Shown here: positions 49,433 through 60,099 of the stretch, piece by piece
Numbering within the stretch: position 1 is the stretch's first letter
Layout of the letters: every line of letters begins with the position of its first letter
Source: Amphiduros pacificus
Lineage: Eukaryota > Annelida > Polychaeta > Phyllodocida > Hesionidae
Assembly (NCBI GenBank): GCA_949316495.1
Contig: OX439000.1
Coordinates: 73,600,570 to 73,664,569 of the forward strand
Direction of reading: 5' to 3'
Length of the DNA stretch: 64,000 nt
Translations under genes and position numbers: made by a program
Notes under the pieces: generated by a model
The model's input: only the letters and a program-made list of their open reading frames with translations
What the model was told of the DNA's origin: nothing
The model's database searches: none

Positions 49433-50100
49433 GGTATGTTTGTTGTACAACTGTAAACCCTTTTTCATCAAGATAGTTGTAGATTCTCTGTATTCCAAGG
49501 AGTTCATGCCTTTGGGAACAGGGGTCGTCATCATGACTAATTGTTTCAGCTTTTATTACTTTATGGGTCTTCTCAGTTAAATCACATCTGAGAATCGGGC
49601 ATTTTTCCTCCGGAAGTGGTGGGCATTAGTCATAAAATCAATGCCCTCCTGGACTTCAGCATTATTGTCAGGATCTGTCACAGAGAGGGCCATCTCTTCA
49701 TCAAGGGCTTGGTCCTGGGATATTGGTGCCATGTCTTGTACAACACCATTGTAACCTTGGTCATCCTTCATGTTATTTATGAATTTAACTGTTAAATTGC
49801 CTATATTGGTTTGCTCACAAAACTTGACATACTGGTTAAACAACATTCCTGAGGTAAAGTATCCAGGAATTGTCTAACCTTGACATGTTCACATGAGGTC
49901 CATGATGGCTTATGGCCACTTTTACACATGATGTCTGTTTTAAGGACATCAAACTTCTCATTGGATTTCACTCTCATAGGAGCCTCACATTTCTCATGAT
50001 GATTATTGATCAAAGTGATCAAGTGCTTGATGACAAATTGCCAAAAAATAATTCCTCCTGTAGGGTCTGTGCCTGCATGACATACTGGTACTGAGCTGTG
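49433..50100 (-). mobile_element. DNA transposase relic, copy 2, 5' half
   Basis: Minus-strand fragments at 49801-50022 and 49577-49846 contain LINNHHEKCEAPMRVKSNEK and NAHHFRRKNARFSD, and further sequence runs to the hAT insertion point. The frame continues on the other side of the hAT element at 43993. Broken by frameshifts. Confidence 0.55.
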
Positions 50101-50289
50101 ACAACAGTTGCTACGACTAATTACCTCACTATTGGTTCACCTGCAGGGACTTTGTCCGAATTGCTAGCAATATACCAGTCAAGGGCAGGTACTCCAGTCA
50201 AGTATTCTGCATTACATAGGTAGTATTCAAGTACTACGTCTTTTAGTAACATGTAATGTATGAAAGATAAGTGTAATTGTTATTACTAC

Positions 50290-51880
50290 TGTCACGGGTC
50301 TGGGGAAGGGTTGCTTGAAAACTACAAACTCGTGAGCTGGTTTGGGTGAGAAGTACTCAAATGTTCTTAATTCCTTCTGTTAATTTGTTGACAAACACAA
50401 TTCTCCATCCAAATATATTCATTTATTCAATTTTCATCCAATAGAAATGTAGAAGACATAAAGATATATATTGATCTGGTTCAAAGCAATATTGTAAATC
50501 AATAAAATAACCTGGCTGATTAATATGATATGCAAGTCTGCTGTCAAACATCTAGCTGCAGAAAGAGAGCTAAGTGGGTCTATGGAAAATCAACTCTGCC
50601 TGACTATGGAAAGTCTTTTAGACTTGCAATCTCTTTCAGCTGCTACCTTCAATGCCTGCACAGGGTGACTATGGTAAGTCCTCCCTACTTGATGAGTATG
50701 ATGACTATGGGAAGTCCTTTAAGTGCAGAGCATGGAAAACTCTGGTGGTTGACCTATAGTGATGCATCAGCTTATAAACTTTGGGATGAGTCTATCATCA
50801 TCCTTGGGGGTACCCACGATGCATCACAATAAGCAAAATGAGGATAATCTTACTTTAAACATTCATATAAACAATAGTACTTTGCATCTACATATATACA
50901 TGTTGTAGTAACAATATACAGACATTAAGTTATACATTTGAGAGATAATACATCTGCTAAATTAAATCAGTGGGAACCCTTCATCACTTTTGGGCAAGTC
51001 CATTATTTGACCACTAATTACAGAGGGAAGCTGGCTGCTCTAATTATGTTTATACACATTATCTAAAACAGTACATCTACATTATCTTATCTACATAAAA
51101 AGTATCAATGAACTGGATGTTCTGAACTTTATATATGCAATATTTAACTCACACACTTCTAAGTTTTGTGTTGCCATAATGTCTTGTTAGCAGGATGTAC
51201 AGGGACAATGACATCCAAGATGGCTGCTTCCTGGCTTTGTTTTGAAACAAAGGAATTTAACTGTCATAACTTATTTGGCAAATACCAGAATAAATTTAAA
51301 TGCCAAGTTAAAACCATCAAAAACATCGAATAGGTACAGCACTTTATATCAAATAAACCATCATTTGGAACTATGCACTGTGAATAAGGCTAAACTGAGA
51401 TAAATAAACATCTATGGTGGTTGTTTACAAACACCACAATGGCTGGTGGACAGAACAATGTCTCAGTTATTCATATTTCAGAATTGTTGCCAAATGCCCA
51501 TAAATATAGAGCGCTAGATAAGGCCTATAGAGCACTAAATAAGGTCATCACATAAACAACATAAATGAAAGCAAGGTACAAGACTTTCAGTATCTGCAGA
51601 AGTGCCTAAGATGTGCTCCTCTATAAAAAACATCATTCACAAAGAAACATGGCTTCCCTAATGTGTCCATCATATATGGAATTATACCTGGGTGGCCTTA
51701 CTGTCAATGTATTGTGAAAGATTGCCTTCAATATATAACTAATATATACCAAATAACATGGTTTAAACATGACCTTAAACAGGATATGTTCAGACCTGGG
51801 TACATTGAAAACAGATTTCATGGCATATGTACATTTGCTAAAATATAACATGCTACTGGTGAGGGATAACAACTAGCTCT
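50290..51880. other. Noncoding stretch
   Basis: No exon recognised. A loose threefold repeat of TGACTATGGNAAGTC occurs at 50600-50720. A short repeat, AGCACTAAATAAGG / GCGCTAGATAAGG, lies near 51510-51545. Confidence 0.45.
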
Positions 51881-51886
51881 ATATAG

Positions 51887-52160
51887 TTCCTCTGTGGTGA
51901 TCCAAAGGTCATGGGTTAGAACCCCGGTCATGCCGAGATTGAACTCATGATTCAATTTCCCATATGAGCTGAGGCCTGTGCCTAAAGGGTTAACCCGTTG
52001 TCCTTGTAAATCTATGACCGGGTGGGTTGTCATGTCAAGGACCTGTGAAATGACAATTCAGTGAGGCAGCACTACATCTGCTACAAGTAGGTCTCATCAC
52101 GAAATGATTGAAATAATGTTGAAAGTGATGTAAAACCCCAACCAAACAAACAAACAAAAC
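51887..52160 (+). mobile_element. SINE (GTGATGTAAAACCCC family), 5'-truncated, left edge of duplication copy 1
   Basis: Lacks the A-box part. The B-box region is GGTTAGAACCCC near 51917. The body matches 48346-48669 in reverse and ends in a (CAAA)n tail. It differs from the copy at 56100 at many sites in its first 200 bases, but the two are identical from about AAGTAGGTCTCATCACGAAA onward. Confidence 0.9.
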
Positions 52161-52184
52161 TGATCCAAGTCATTCATTTGACTG

Positions 52185-52370
52185 GCTTGACACATTTTCA
52201 TGATATTTCTGCCATCTTTATTTATAGTATTGTCTTTGTTATGTATTGTTGGAATAAAACCTATTTCCTTCATCTCAGATCTGATATCAACAAAGTCTTA
52301 AAAAGCTGTGTGGTCAGTCAACCCTGCTCCAGATTTTGCCCCAGCTGCTGATTGGTTGAAAGTGATGTAA
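52185..52370 (-). mobile_element. LINE endonuclease-domain fragment, copy 2
   Basis: Read on the minus strand, NKDNTINKDGRNIMKMCQAS resembles the copy at 35530-35830. A nearly identical copy at 56397-56585 arose through the segmental duplication. A SINE tail fragment (AAAGTGATGTAAAACCCCAA) follows at 52358-52385. Confidence 0.6.
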
Positions 52371-54126
52371 AACCCCAAACAAACAAACTTAATGGACTGT
52401 ATGAATAAAGTGTGCTTCATACCATTCAATATCATTCTACATCATCAACCTCAGCATCCTCTATTTCTGACTGGCTTAGATTAAGTGATAAATGGGTGAT
52501 GCTAGTCTCAAGCAAAGTACTGTTCTGCACTTCAGTCTCCATAGCCAGAATCCATTCTAGCTTGGAACAATCTGTTACAATGGGCCTATTTGATTCAGGG
52601 CCTTTCAGTCTTGTAAAGCGGGTTTTTTTTACAGCCACCGGTGTTGTCTTGCTGGCTGGCCATCCTATCCAGCTTCTTATACATCTTCAGCTTCATTAGG
52701 CTTTCATCTAATTATGAGGGTCATGGGGACATCTTCATCATCTTCCGATGACATGAAGGGGATTTGGAGCTGTCACCCTTGCCTTCTCATTGCTCCATTG
52801 CATCAATGCTACAGCATTTTTTCCCTGATCTGCTTTCCTCAAATATAACCATTAATTTTCATGTAAAAAACAAGTGTTTTATGGGAATTTAGTAAGGCAG
52901 CACATTATATTTGCTACAAGTAGATGTCATCTTAAGGTTATTTATGGGTCTTTTCAATGAGTGCCACCTTGTGTCAGAGGACAACATAACCAAAATATTA
53001 TACTTATGGGAATTGGTACATTTACAGTGTTAAAATACATTCCCTATTAAAACATTCCCTATTAAAATACATATTTGTTTTTTAGCCATCTGTAAAGTCA
53101 GAGTAAACCATATCCACAGTTGGAAATAGAGTGTCACCTGTATTCAACACTGGGATTGTAATTAGCATAAAAGGGTGTGAAATCAATGCTGCCTTTTGTC
53201 TCAGTAATCATCTCCTGTTTTAACAATATCCAAGGATTTTTCTGTTTACTTACTGACACTCTATTGAAAAGTCGGTAAGGTTTGGCCACAGTTTTTACAT
53301 CATTTAAAGTGGTAATAAAATCATAGTTATTCTTAAATGCAATTTAAAGTTCAATGGATAAAGTTCAAGGCTGCTCACCAAAGACATATAATAGGCAATA
53401 TGCAATTTTATCAATATCAGGGTACCATTCTCTTTCCTGCTGCAGCCTTCATATTGGCCCTATGCTGAGCAGCCTTTCCATTTTTCCCTCTTGTAAATGT
53501 TTCTTGGCAAGACCTAAAGTATGTCTTTATTGAAGCTCGAAAAAGGATATAGTTATTTATAATATCTTTATTCACAAATGAAATAACATGACATTTACTG
53601 TGTACAGAGATTGAGATAAATGCTGGACTGATTCTTATAATACTGCCATTATTGATAAAACTTGCAGAAATAGATATGAAAGTTAATCAAAATCAATTAT
53701 TTCTTTAAAAAAGGTTTGTGACATATCAGATAATTTTGAATGTGTAGATTTCATCATACAAATGTTTAAATCACTTAATAAATAATAATTAATCTTCAAC
53801 ATAAGCATGGTGTACTTAATTTACTTAATACCTTTTTAAAAGATGTCTTTTCTAACTGAACAAATTGACAAATCACATAGGCAATATAAATATTTTTGGC
53901 ATATTGGGTAAATAAGAGTGGTAAAATATCAATATATTTTCCATTTGCATTGCTTCAAATTATTTTGACATGTGATTCAAGAAAAATGCATTTGGTGTTG
54001 CTTTTCCTCTAATATTGTATCTATATTGTTTAATCATATATTACTTGAAAATATAATTGATATTATATTATGGCAATAAAATAACCCTCAGAAAGTTAAA
54101 TGTTCTAGTGAAACCTATCCACTTAC

Positions 54127-54317
54127 CATGACCATCTGTCTCCTGGAACAGGATCCCTTGGCTATTAACCAGGCTGGCTGTTGGGTCACCTGTCAGCTGG
54201 CGCATCATGTTCAAAATAAAACTGACAGAATGGTCAGCCTCTGTCAGGCGTACAGTCAAGGTCTGTTGGGTTGTCTTTGTGTACATCCCGTCCACATAAA
54301 TAGCTCTACAGATTTTT
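54127..54317 (-). pseudogene. Duplicated copy of exon 3 of the unrecognised gene
   Basis: 191 bp, same splice sites and length as 58535-58345, encoding the same sequence except for Val to Leu (QQTLTVRL) and Val to Gly (ETDGHG) changes. It starts in phase 2 but the exon that precedes it in transcription order (54986-54909) ends in phase 1, so it cannot follow that exon in frame. It could replace 58535-58345 only if exon 4 were skipped. Probably a non-functional spare exon. Confidence 0.75.
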
Positions 54318-54689
54318 CTAAAAATATATAATGTATATATGTATATATTTATATTTATAAGTATTGATGACTTTATATATATATATATACAGTGACCTCT
54401 TGCCATATTTGCAGCTGACAGTAGCAGTAGTCCATATGTGGGGTATGATGGACTCTGTGTTGTTTGGACCATAACAACAGGAATAGTGTGGTTCTGGATG
54501 CAAAGTACATCATACAACTAGACATAACCAGGCAGGCCTTTCCTGATTCTGGGGGTACGGCTGTCTCTCTTGATTCTGGTGAAAGCGAGGCATTTCGCCT
54601 CCAGAATGTATACATATACACCAATATCGTTGGCCTAAAATCTGCATTCCCTTATACTGAAAATTAATAAATGTCTCTTGATCAAGAGT

Positions 54690-54847
54690 GATCAGATAAT
54701 TTTAAATGTGTAGATTTCATCATACAAATGTTTAAATCACTTAATAAATAATAATTAATCTTCAACATAAGCATGGTGTACTTAAATTACTTAATACCAT
54801 TTTAAAAGATGTCTTTTCTAACTGAACAAATTGACAAATCACATAGC
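54690..54847. repeat. Third, partial copy of the duplicated segment
   Basis: 158 bp matching 53727-53883 (and 57939-58096) with about four differences, starting ATCAGATAATTTTRAATGTG. It is attached directly to the right edge of duplication copy 1, a back-jump into the same segment. Confidence 0.9.
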
Positions 54848-54908
54848 ATATACATGGATTGTGAAATATTTAAAATGTACACAGAGGTGAGATTTGATAT
54901 ATTCTTAC

Positions 54909-57900
54909 CTGTAATTTCTTGAAGGGGCACATATCCTGCAAGACCCTGGACTCCACGATTGATTTCCTGTATAATGTTCTGGTTTTCTGTATCATTAGAT
55001 ATGTCCAACAAGTCTTATTGACCAGAACTAAATCACAGTCTTGTGAATACTTGTCACACCCTGAAATATAAACTTACTTTCTCCCTACACCAAGTCCCCA
55101 TGTCAGTCCATCATCTCTCAGCCTAAGAGCAGCAATTGACAGCAATAAATATCAAAGCAACAATTTCAGTAATTCTATTATTGTTATCATAAGAGTAACT
55201 GTTTTCATGAATGTCAATAACTTGTTGGACTTTGGGAATCATCAAATATCTCAAGGTTTGAATTGATACAACACTTATCTGAGACTTAAACCTTTTTGCC
55301 ATTTCTTTGACTATTGGGGGGAGTGGTGGATTGTACAGGCTGATCAACTAAGGTCAGAAATAAAGCACCAGGTTTTGCATGATGACACAGCTGTTGGAGA
55401 AATAGAATATTCCTTGCTGTTGCACTATGTGGGACTGCTGAATGAGGCTTATAATTATCAGTTGTAGGACTTCCTTCCTGTAGTCCAAATCAGTAACCAA
55501 CACTGGCTGACTTTCCCGCCAGGCTTGAACCCACAGTCAAGGCTTGTCTGTTTTGTCCAACCGTTTTGTGCTAAAACGTGTTAAAACCAGCATATAAATT
55601 GCCAGATTTATCATTAATCACAATTTAGATTATATATTCAAGTGGTCTTAGTACCCTGAGGCCTAGTTAGTTGGAGCGCCAGCTTATTAGCACCCGTCAT
55701 TTCGTGATGAAACCTACTTGTAGCAGATAGAAAGGTCTAGAATCATCCAATACTTCTTTTAGAATGCCCTTAAAACTCATCAATTATCTAATATTATGGC
55801 AATGCAGATGTTGCTTTATACGTTATTATTCGTAACTAGTTTTATTATGATTCAGTGAGTTACAGGATTATAATAAGATGAGACAATAACATGTAATTGG
55901 CCTTTGAAGAATTTCAAATCTTCCTGCCAGCCCTTGTTTCTCAATTTGCTAAGGTGTTTCTCCAGAGCCTCCAATGTCTGCAGCAACTTAGGCCTGATGT
56001 CAAGTAGGGAATCAAAAGAAGTCTGAAATTCTGACTTCTTTTTTGCTGGCCAATGTGAGGTTCCAGTCCATAGATTGATGACTCTTGTAACTTGGTGATC
56101 AATACTGTGGTGATCCGAAGGTCGTGGGTTCGAACCCTGGCCGTGCCGGGATTGAACTCATGATACAATTTCCCATATGAGCTAAGGCCCGTGCCAAAAG
56201 GGTTAACCTGTTGTCCTTGCAAATCTGTGACCGGGTGGGTTGTCATGTCAAGGACCTGCGAAATGACAATTCAGTGAGGCAGCACTATATCTGCTACAAG
56301 TAGGTCTCATCACGAAATGATTGAAATAATGTTGAAAGTGATGTAAAACCCCAACCAAACAAACAAACAAAACTGATCCAAGTCATTCATTTGACTGGCT
56401 TGACACATTTTCATGATATTTCTGCCATCTTTATTTATAGTATTGTCTTTGTTATGTATTGTTGGAATAAAACCTATTTCCTTCATCACAGATCTGATAT
56501 CAACAAAGTCTTAAAAAGCTGTGTGGTCAGTCAACCCTGCTCCAGATTTTGCCCCAGCTGCTGATTGGTTGAAAGTGATGTAAAACCCCAAACAAACAAA
56601 CTTAATGGACTGTATGAATAAAGTGTGCTTCATACCATTCAATATCATTCTACATCATCAACCTCAGCATCCTCTATTTCTGACTGGCTTAGATTAAGTG
56701 ATAAATGGGTGATGCTAGTCTCAAGCAAAGTACTGTTCTGCACTTCAGTCTCCATAGCCAGAATCCATTCTAGCTTGGAACAATCTGTTACAATGGGCCT
56801 ATTTGATTCAGGGCCTTTCAGTCTTGTAAAGCGGGTTTTTTTTACAGCCACCGGTGTTGTCTTGCTGGCTGGCCATCCTATCCAGCTTCTTATACATCTT
56901 CAGCTTCATTAGGCTTTCATCTAATTATGAGGGTCATGGGGACATCTTCATCATCTTCCGATGACATGAAGGGGATTTGGAGCTGTCACCTTTGCCTTCT
57001 CCTTGCTCCATTGCATCAATGCTACAGCATTTTTTCCCTGATCTGCTTTCCTCAAATATAACCATTAATTTTCATGTAAAAAACAAGTGTTTTATGGGAA
57101 TTTAGTAAGGCAGCACATTATATTTGCTACAAGTAGATGTCATCTTAAGGTTATTTATGGGTCTTTTCAATGAGTGCCACCTTGTGTCAGAGGACAACAT
57201 AACCAAAATATTATACTTATGGGAATTGGTACATTTACAGTGTTAAAATACATTCCCTATTAAAACATTCCCTATTAAAATACATATTAATTTTGTTTTT
57301 TAGCCATCTGTAAAGTCAGAGTAAACCATATCCACAGTTGGAAATAGAGTGTCACCTGTATTCAACACTGGGATTGTAATTAGCATAAAAGGGTGTGAAA
57401 TCAATGCTGCCTTTTGTCTCAGTAATCATCTCCTGTTTTAACAATATCCAAGGATTTTTCTGTTTACTTACTGACACTCTATTGAAAAGTCGGTAAGGTT
57501 TGGCCACAGTTTTTACATCATTTAAAGTGGTAATAAAATCATAGTTATTCTTAAATGCAATTTAAAGTTCAATGGATAAAGTTCAAGGCTGCTCACCAAA
57601 GACATATAATAGGCAATATGCAATTTTATCAATATCAGGGTACCATTCTCTTTCCTGCTGCAGCCTTCATATTGGCCCTATGCTGAGCAGCCTTTCCATT
57701 TTTCCCTCTTGTAAATGTTTCTTGGCAAGACCTAAAGTATGTCTTGATTGAAGCTCGAAAAAGGATATAGTTATTTATAATATCTTTATTCACAAATGAA
57801 ATAACATGACATTTACTGTGTACAGAGATTGAGATAAATGCTGGACTGATTCTTATAATACTGCCATTATTGATAAAACTTGCAGAAATAGATATGAAAG

Positions 57901-59833
57901 TTAATCAAAATCAATTATTTCTTTAAAAAAGGTTTGTGACATATCAGATAATTTTGAATGTGTAGATTTCATCATACAAATGTTTAAATCACTTAATAAA
58001 TAATAATTAATCTTCAACATAAGCATGGTGTACTTAATTTACTTAATACCCTTTTAAAAGATGTCTTTTCTAACTGAACAAATTGACAAATCACATAGGC
58101 AATATAAATATTTTTGGCATATTGGGTAAATAAGAGTGGTAAAATATCAATATATTTTCCATTTGCATTGCTTCAAATTATTTTGACATGTGATTCAAGA
58201 AAAATGCATTTGGTGTTGCTTTTCCTCTAATATTGTATCTATATTGTTTAATCATATATTACTTGAAAATATAATTGACATTATATTATGGCAATAAAAT
58301 AACCCTCAGAAAGTTAAATGTTCTAGTGAAACCTATCCACTTACCATGAACATCTGTCTCCTGGAACAGGATCCCTTGGCTATTAACCAGGCTGGCTGTT
58401 GGGTCACCTGTCAGCTGGCGCATCATGTTCAAAATAAAACTGACAGAATGGTCAGCCTCTGTCAGGCGTACAGTCACGGTCTGTTGGGTTGTCTTTGTGT
58501 ACATCCCGTCCACATAAATAGCTCTACAGATTTTTCTGAAAATATATAATGTATATATGTATATATTTATATTTATAAGTATTGATGACTTTATATATAT
58601 ATACAGTGACCTCTTGTTATACATATACACCAATATCGTTGGCCTAAAATCTGCATTCCCTTATACTGAAAATTAATAAATGTCTCTTGATCAAGAGTCT
58701 ATTTTCTATTTAGGTTCCTATTAATATTCCTTTCTTGCTCATTATACAGATGCTAATTTATCATTTAAAGATAATCAACCTTATTATTTAAAAATGAATC
58801 CTGTATTACAACTTTAGAAAAGTAAGTTTTTATGTGCTTAATAGCAAAAAGAATATTATAAGTCTATTAGGAACAGATATTCCAATTCCAATTATGACAT
58901 ATCTTTTGTAAAATATCATATGTTTTCATAATACATACTTGTCTATTCCTTCCGATCTTTGAGACGTCGTTTGCCGTCGACTGCTTGTCCCAGCGTAGGG
59001 ATGAGCTCTGGCTGGGGGTGTTTGAGTGTAACTCTGAAAACAATCAAGTACACTTCAGATTCAAGTTTTTAAGTGTTTTAATCTGAAAGCAGTGACCTTA
59101 CAGAGATCATTGTAATTATACAAGTAGGACATGTAAGTAGTCAATCCAATGTCAGGATATGCTGCTTGGAACCTCCTTTAACAATATAAATCTTGGCCCT
59201 CTTGGATGTAAATGTATATGTATATCTATATTACACCACATCCCTTTCTCATTCATTTACCCCTTGTATAATAATCATACCATTGCCTGTCCTCAGGTCC
59301 CCAACACACCTGCATTGTACCACTCCTTATCCTCAGGTCCCAAACACACCTGCATTGTACCACTCCAACTCCTCAGGTCCCCAACACACCTACATTGTAC
59401 CATTCCTTATCCTCAGGTCCCAGACACACCTATATTGTACCACTCCAACTCCTCAGGTCCCAAACACACCTGCATTGAACTGGTTTTTTGAGAATTTTGA
59501 AATTATAGTTATTGCAATAGCACAATGACCTGGTTGGTGTCACACAAAACTACCACTATAACTTTGTAGCAATAACTTATTTAGCAATGTGGATGCAGTG
59601 GTTAAAAATGATAGGGTTCATAATAAACGTTTTCATGTATTCATTATAACATAATTTGAAAAAAAACATTTTGAAGAAGTTTTAGAATTATGCTGAATTT
59701 ATGAGAGTAAAGTATATGGATCCAATAAACTTACCCCAAACAGCACACCAATAACCTGATTAGTCAGCTCTGCTGAAGCAGCCCACAGCTTCTCTTCTCC
59801 TTGGTAGATGAGGTGTACAAATCCTGAGTTCAT
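54909..59833 (-). CDS. Unrecognised protein-coding gene, four exons found
   Basis: Exons: 59833-59735 (MNSGFVHLIYQGEEKLWAAS..., phase 0), 59033-58939 (SYTQTPPARAHPYAGTSSRR..., ends phase 2), 58535-58345 (KICRAIYVDGMYTKTTQQTV, ADHSVSFILNMMRQLTGDP..., ends phase 1), 54986-54909 (ENQNIIQEINRGVQGLAGYV..., ends phase 1). All borders are GT-AG and phases agree. The first exon has an amphipathic, well-structured look; the second is Ser/Arg/Pro-rich and probably flexible. I do not recognise the family. The gene must continue downstream of 54909, but no further exon could be supported to about 50 kb. A TATA and CCAAT promoter lies upstream of exon 1. Intron 3 contains copy 2 of the segmental duplication, and a duplicate of exon 3 lies beyond exon 4. 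Confidence 0.65.
56100..56373 (+). mobile_element. SINE (GTGATGTAAAACCCC family), 5'-truncated, left edge of duplication copy 2
   Basis: B-box region GGTTCGAACCCTGG near 56128, body and (CAAA)n tail as in 51887-52160. A detached piece of a SINE head, with TTAGTTGGAGCGCCAGCTTA, lies at 55662-55700 and is fused to an inverted body fragment (GTCATTTCGTGATGAAACCT). Confidence 0.9.
56298..58698. repeat. Segmental duplication, copy 2
   Basis: Near-identical partner of 52085-54690. Differences are few, for example CCTTTGCCTTCTCCTTGCTC at 56990 against CCCTTGCCTTCTCATTGCTC in copy 1, and a 5-bp indel near 57290. The exon 3 in this copy is the one in phase with exon 2. Confidence 0.95.
56625..56912. 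other. Open reading region in the duplicated segment, unassigned
   Basis: Open in two frames here and identically at 52412-52699: a 95-codon plus-strand frame and a 68-codon minus-strand frame ending in an acidic stretch (SQSEIEDAEVDDVE). Neither has a recognised domain or splice context. The lack of any change between copies is explained by recent duplication, so it is not evidence for selection. Confidence 0.4.
59289..59477. repeat. ~39-bp minisatellite, five units with alternating types
   Basis: Units read TCCTCAGGTCCCNAACACAC then CTGCATTGTACCACTCC, ending alternately in TTAT or AACT, so the real unit is a dimer of about 78 bp. It lies in intron 1 of the unrecognised gene. Proline-rich frames across it are an artefact of the repeat. 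Confidence 0.93.
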
Positions 59834-59949
59834 ATTGCAACTCCAAAGAATACTTCCCAACAAAGTGCTGATCTTTTACAGGGTGTGAATGTGCCCTTTT
59901 TCCAGATATCAATTAATGATGGAACTGTGAACCCCAAAGTGCATATCAG

Positions 59950-60092
59950 CGCATTATATAGTCTGGGTTCTCTGACCTTCTGATTGGTCAATCACTCTCA
60001 TGTGGTTTATGCCTTGAACTGATTGGTTCAATCATCCAAACTCCCACTGGCCCATCTACACTCAAACTATCCAATAAGAAGATTGGTAACAT
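59950..60092 (-). promoter_or_regulatory. TATA box and CCAAT boxes upstream of the unrecognised gene
   Basis: On the minus strand TATATAA lies at 59960-59954, about 120 bp before the ATG at 59833. Further upstream are CCAAT cores at about 59996-59992, 60026-60022 and 60086-60082 on the minus strand, and one in the opposite orientation at 60071. The order of CCAAT then TATA and the spacing fit a classical RNA polymerase II core promoter. Confidence 0.65.
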
Positions 60093-60099
60093 AGAGAGA

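Larger units (their letters stand above)
52085..54690. repeat. Segmental duplication, copy 1
   Basis: About 2.5 kb nearly identical to 56298-58698 in the same orientation, offset 4213 bp over most of its length. It holds the LINE fragment at 52185, the 52412-52699 region, the GAGTGCC repeat and a copy of exon 3 of the unrecognised gene. It has 206 bp (about 54403-54608) that copy 2 lacks. Its right edge is followed by a third, partial copy of its own interior. Confidence 0.95.

Noticed and set aside
59159-59528. Two overlapping 110-codon proline-rich frames
   Set aside because: Generated by the 39-bp minisatellite; both frames open only because the unit length is a multiple of three.
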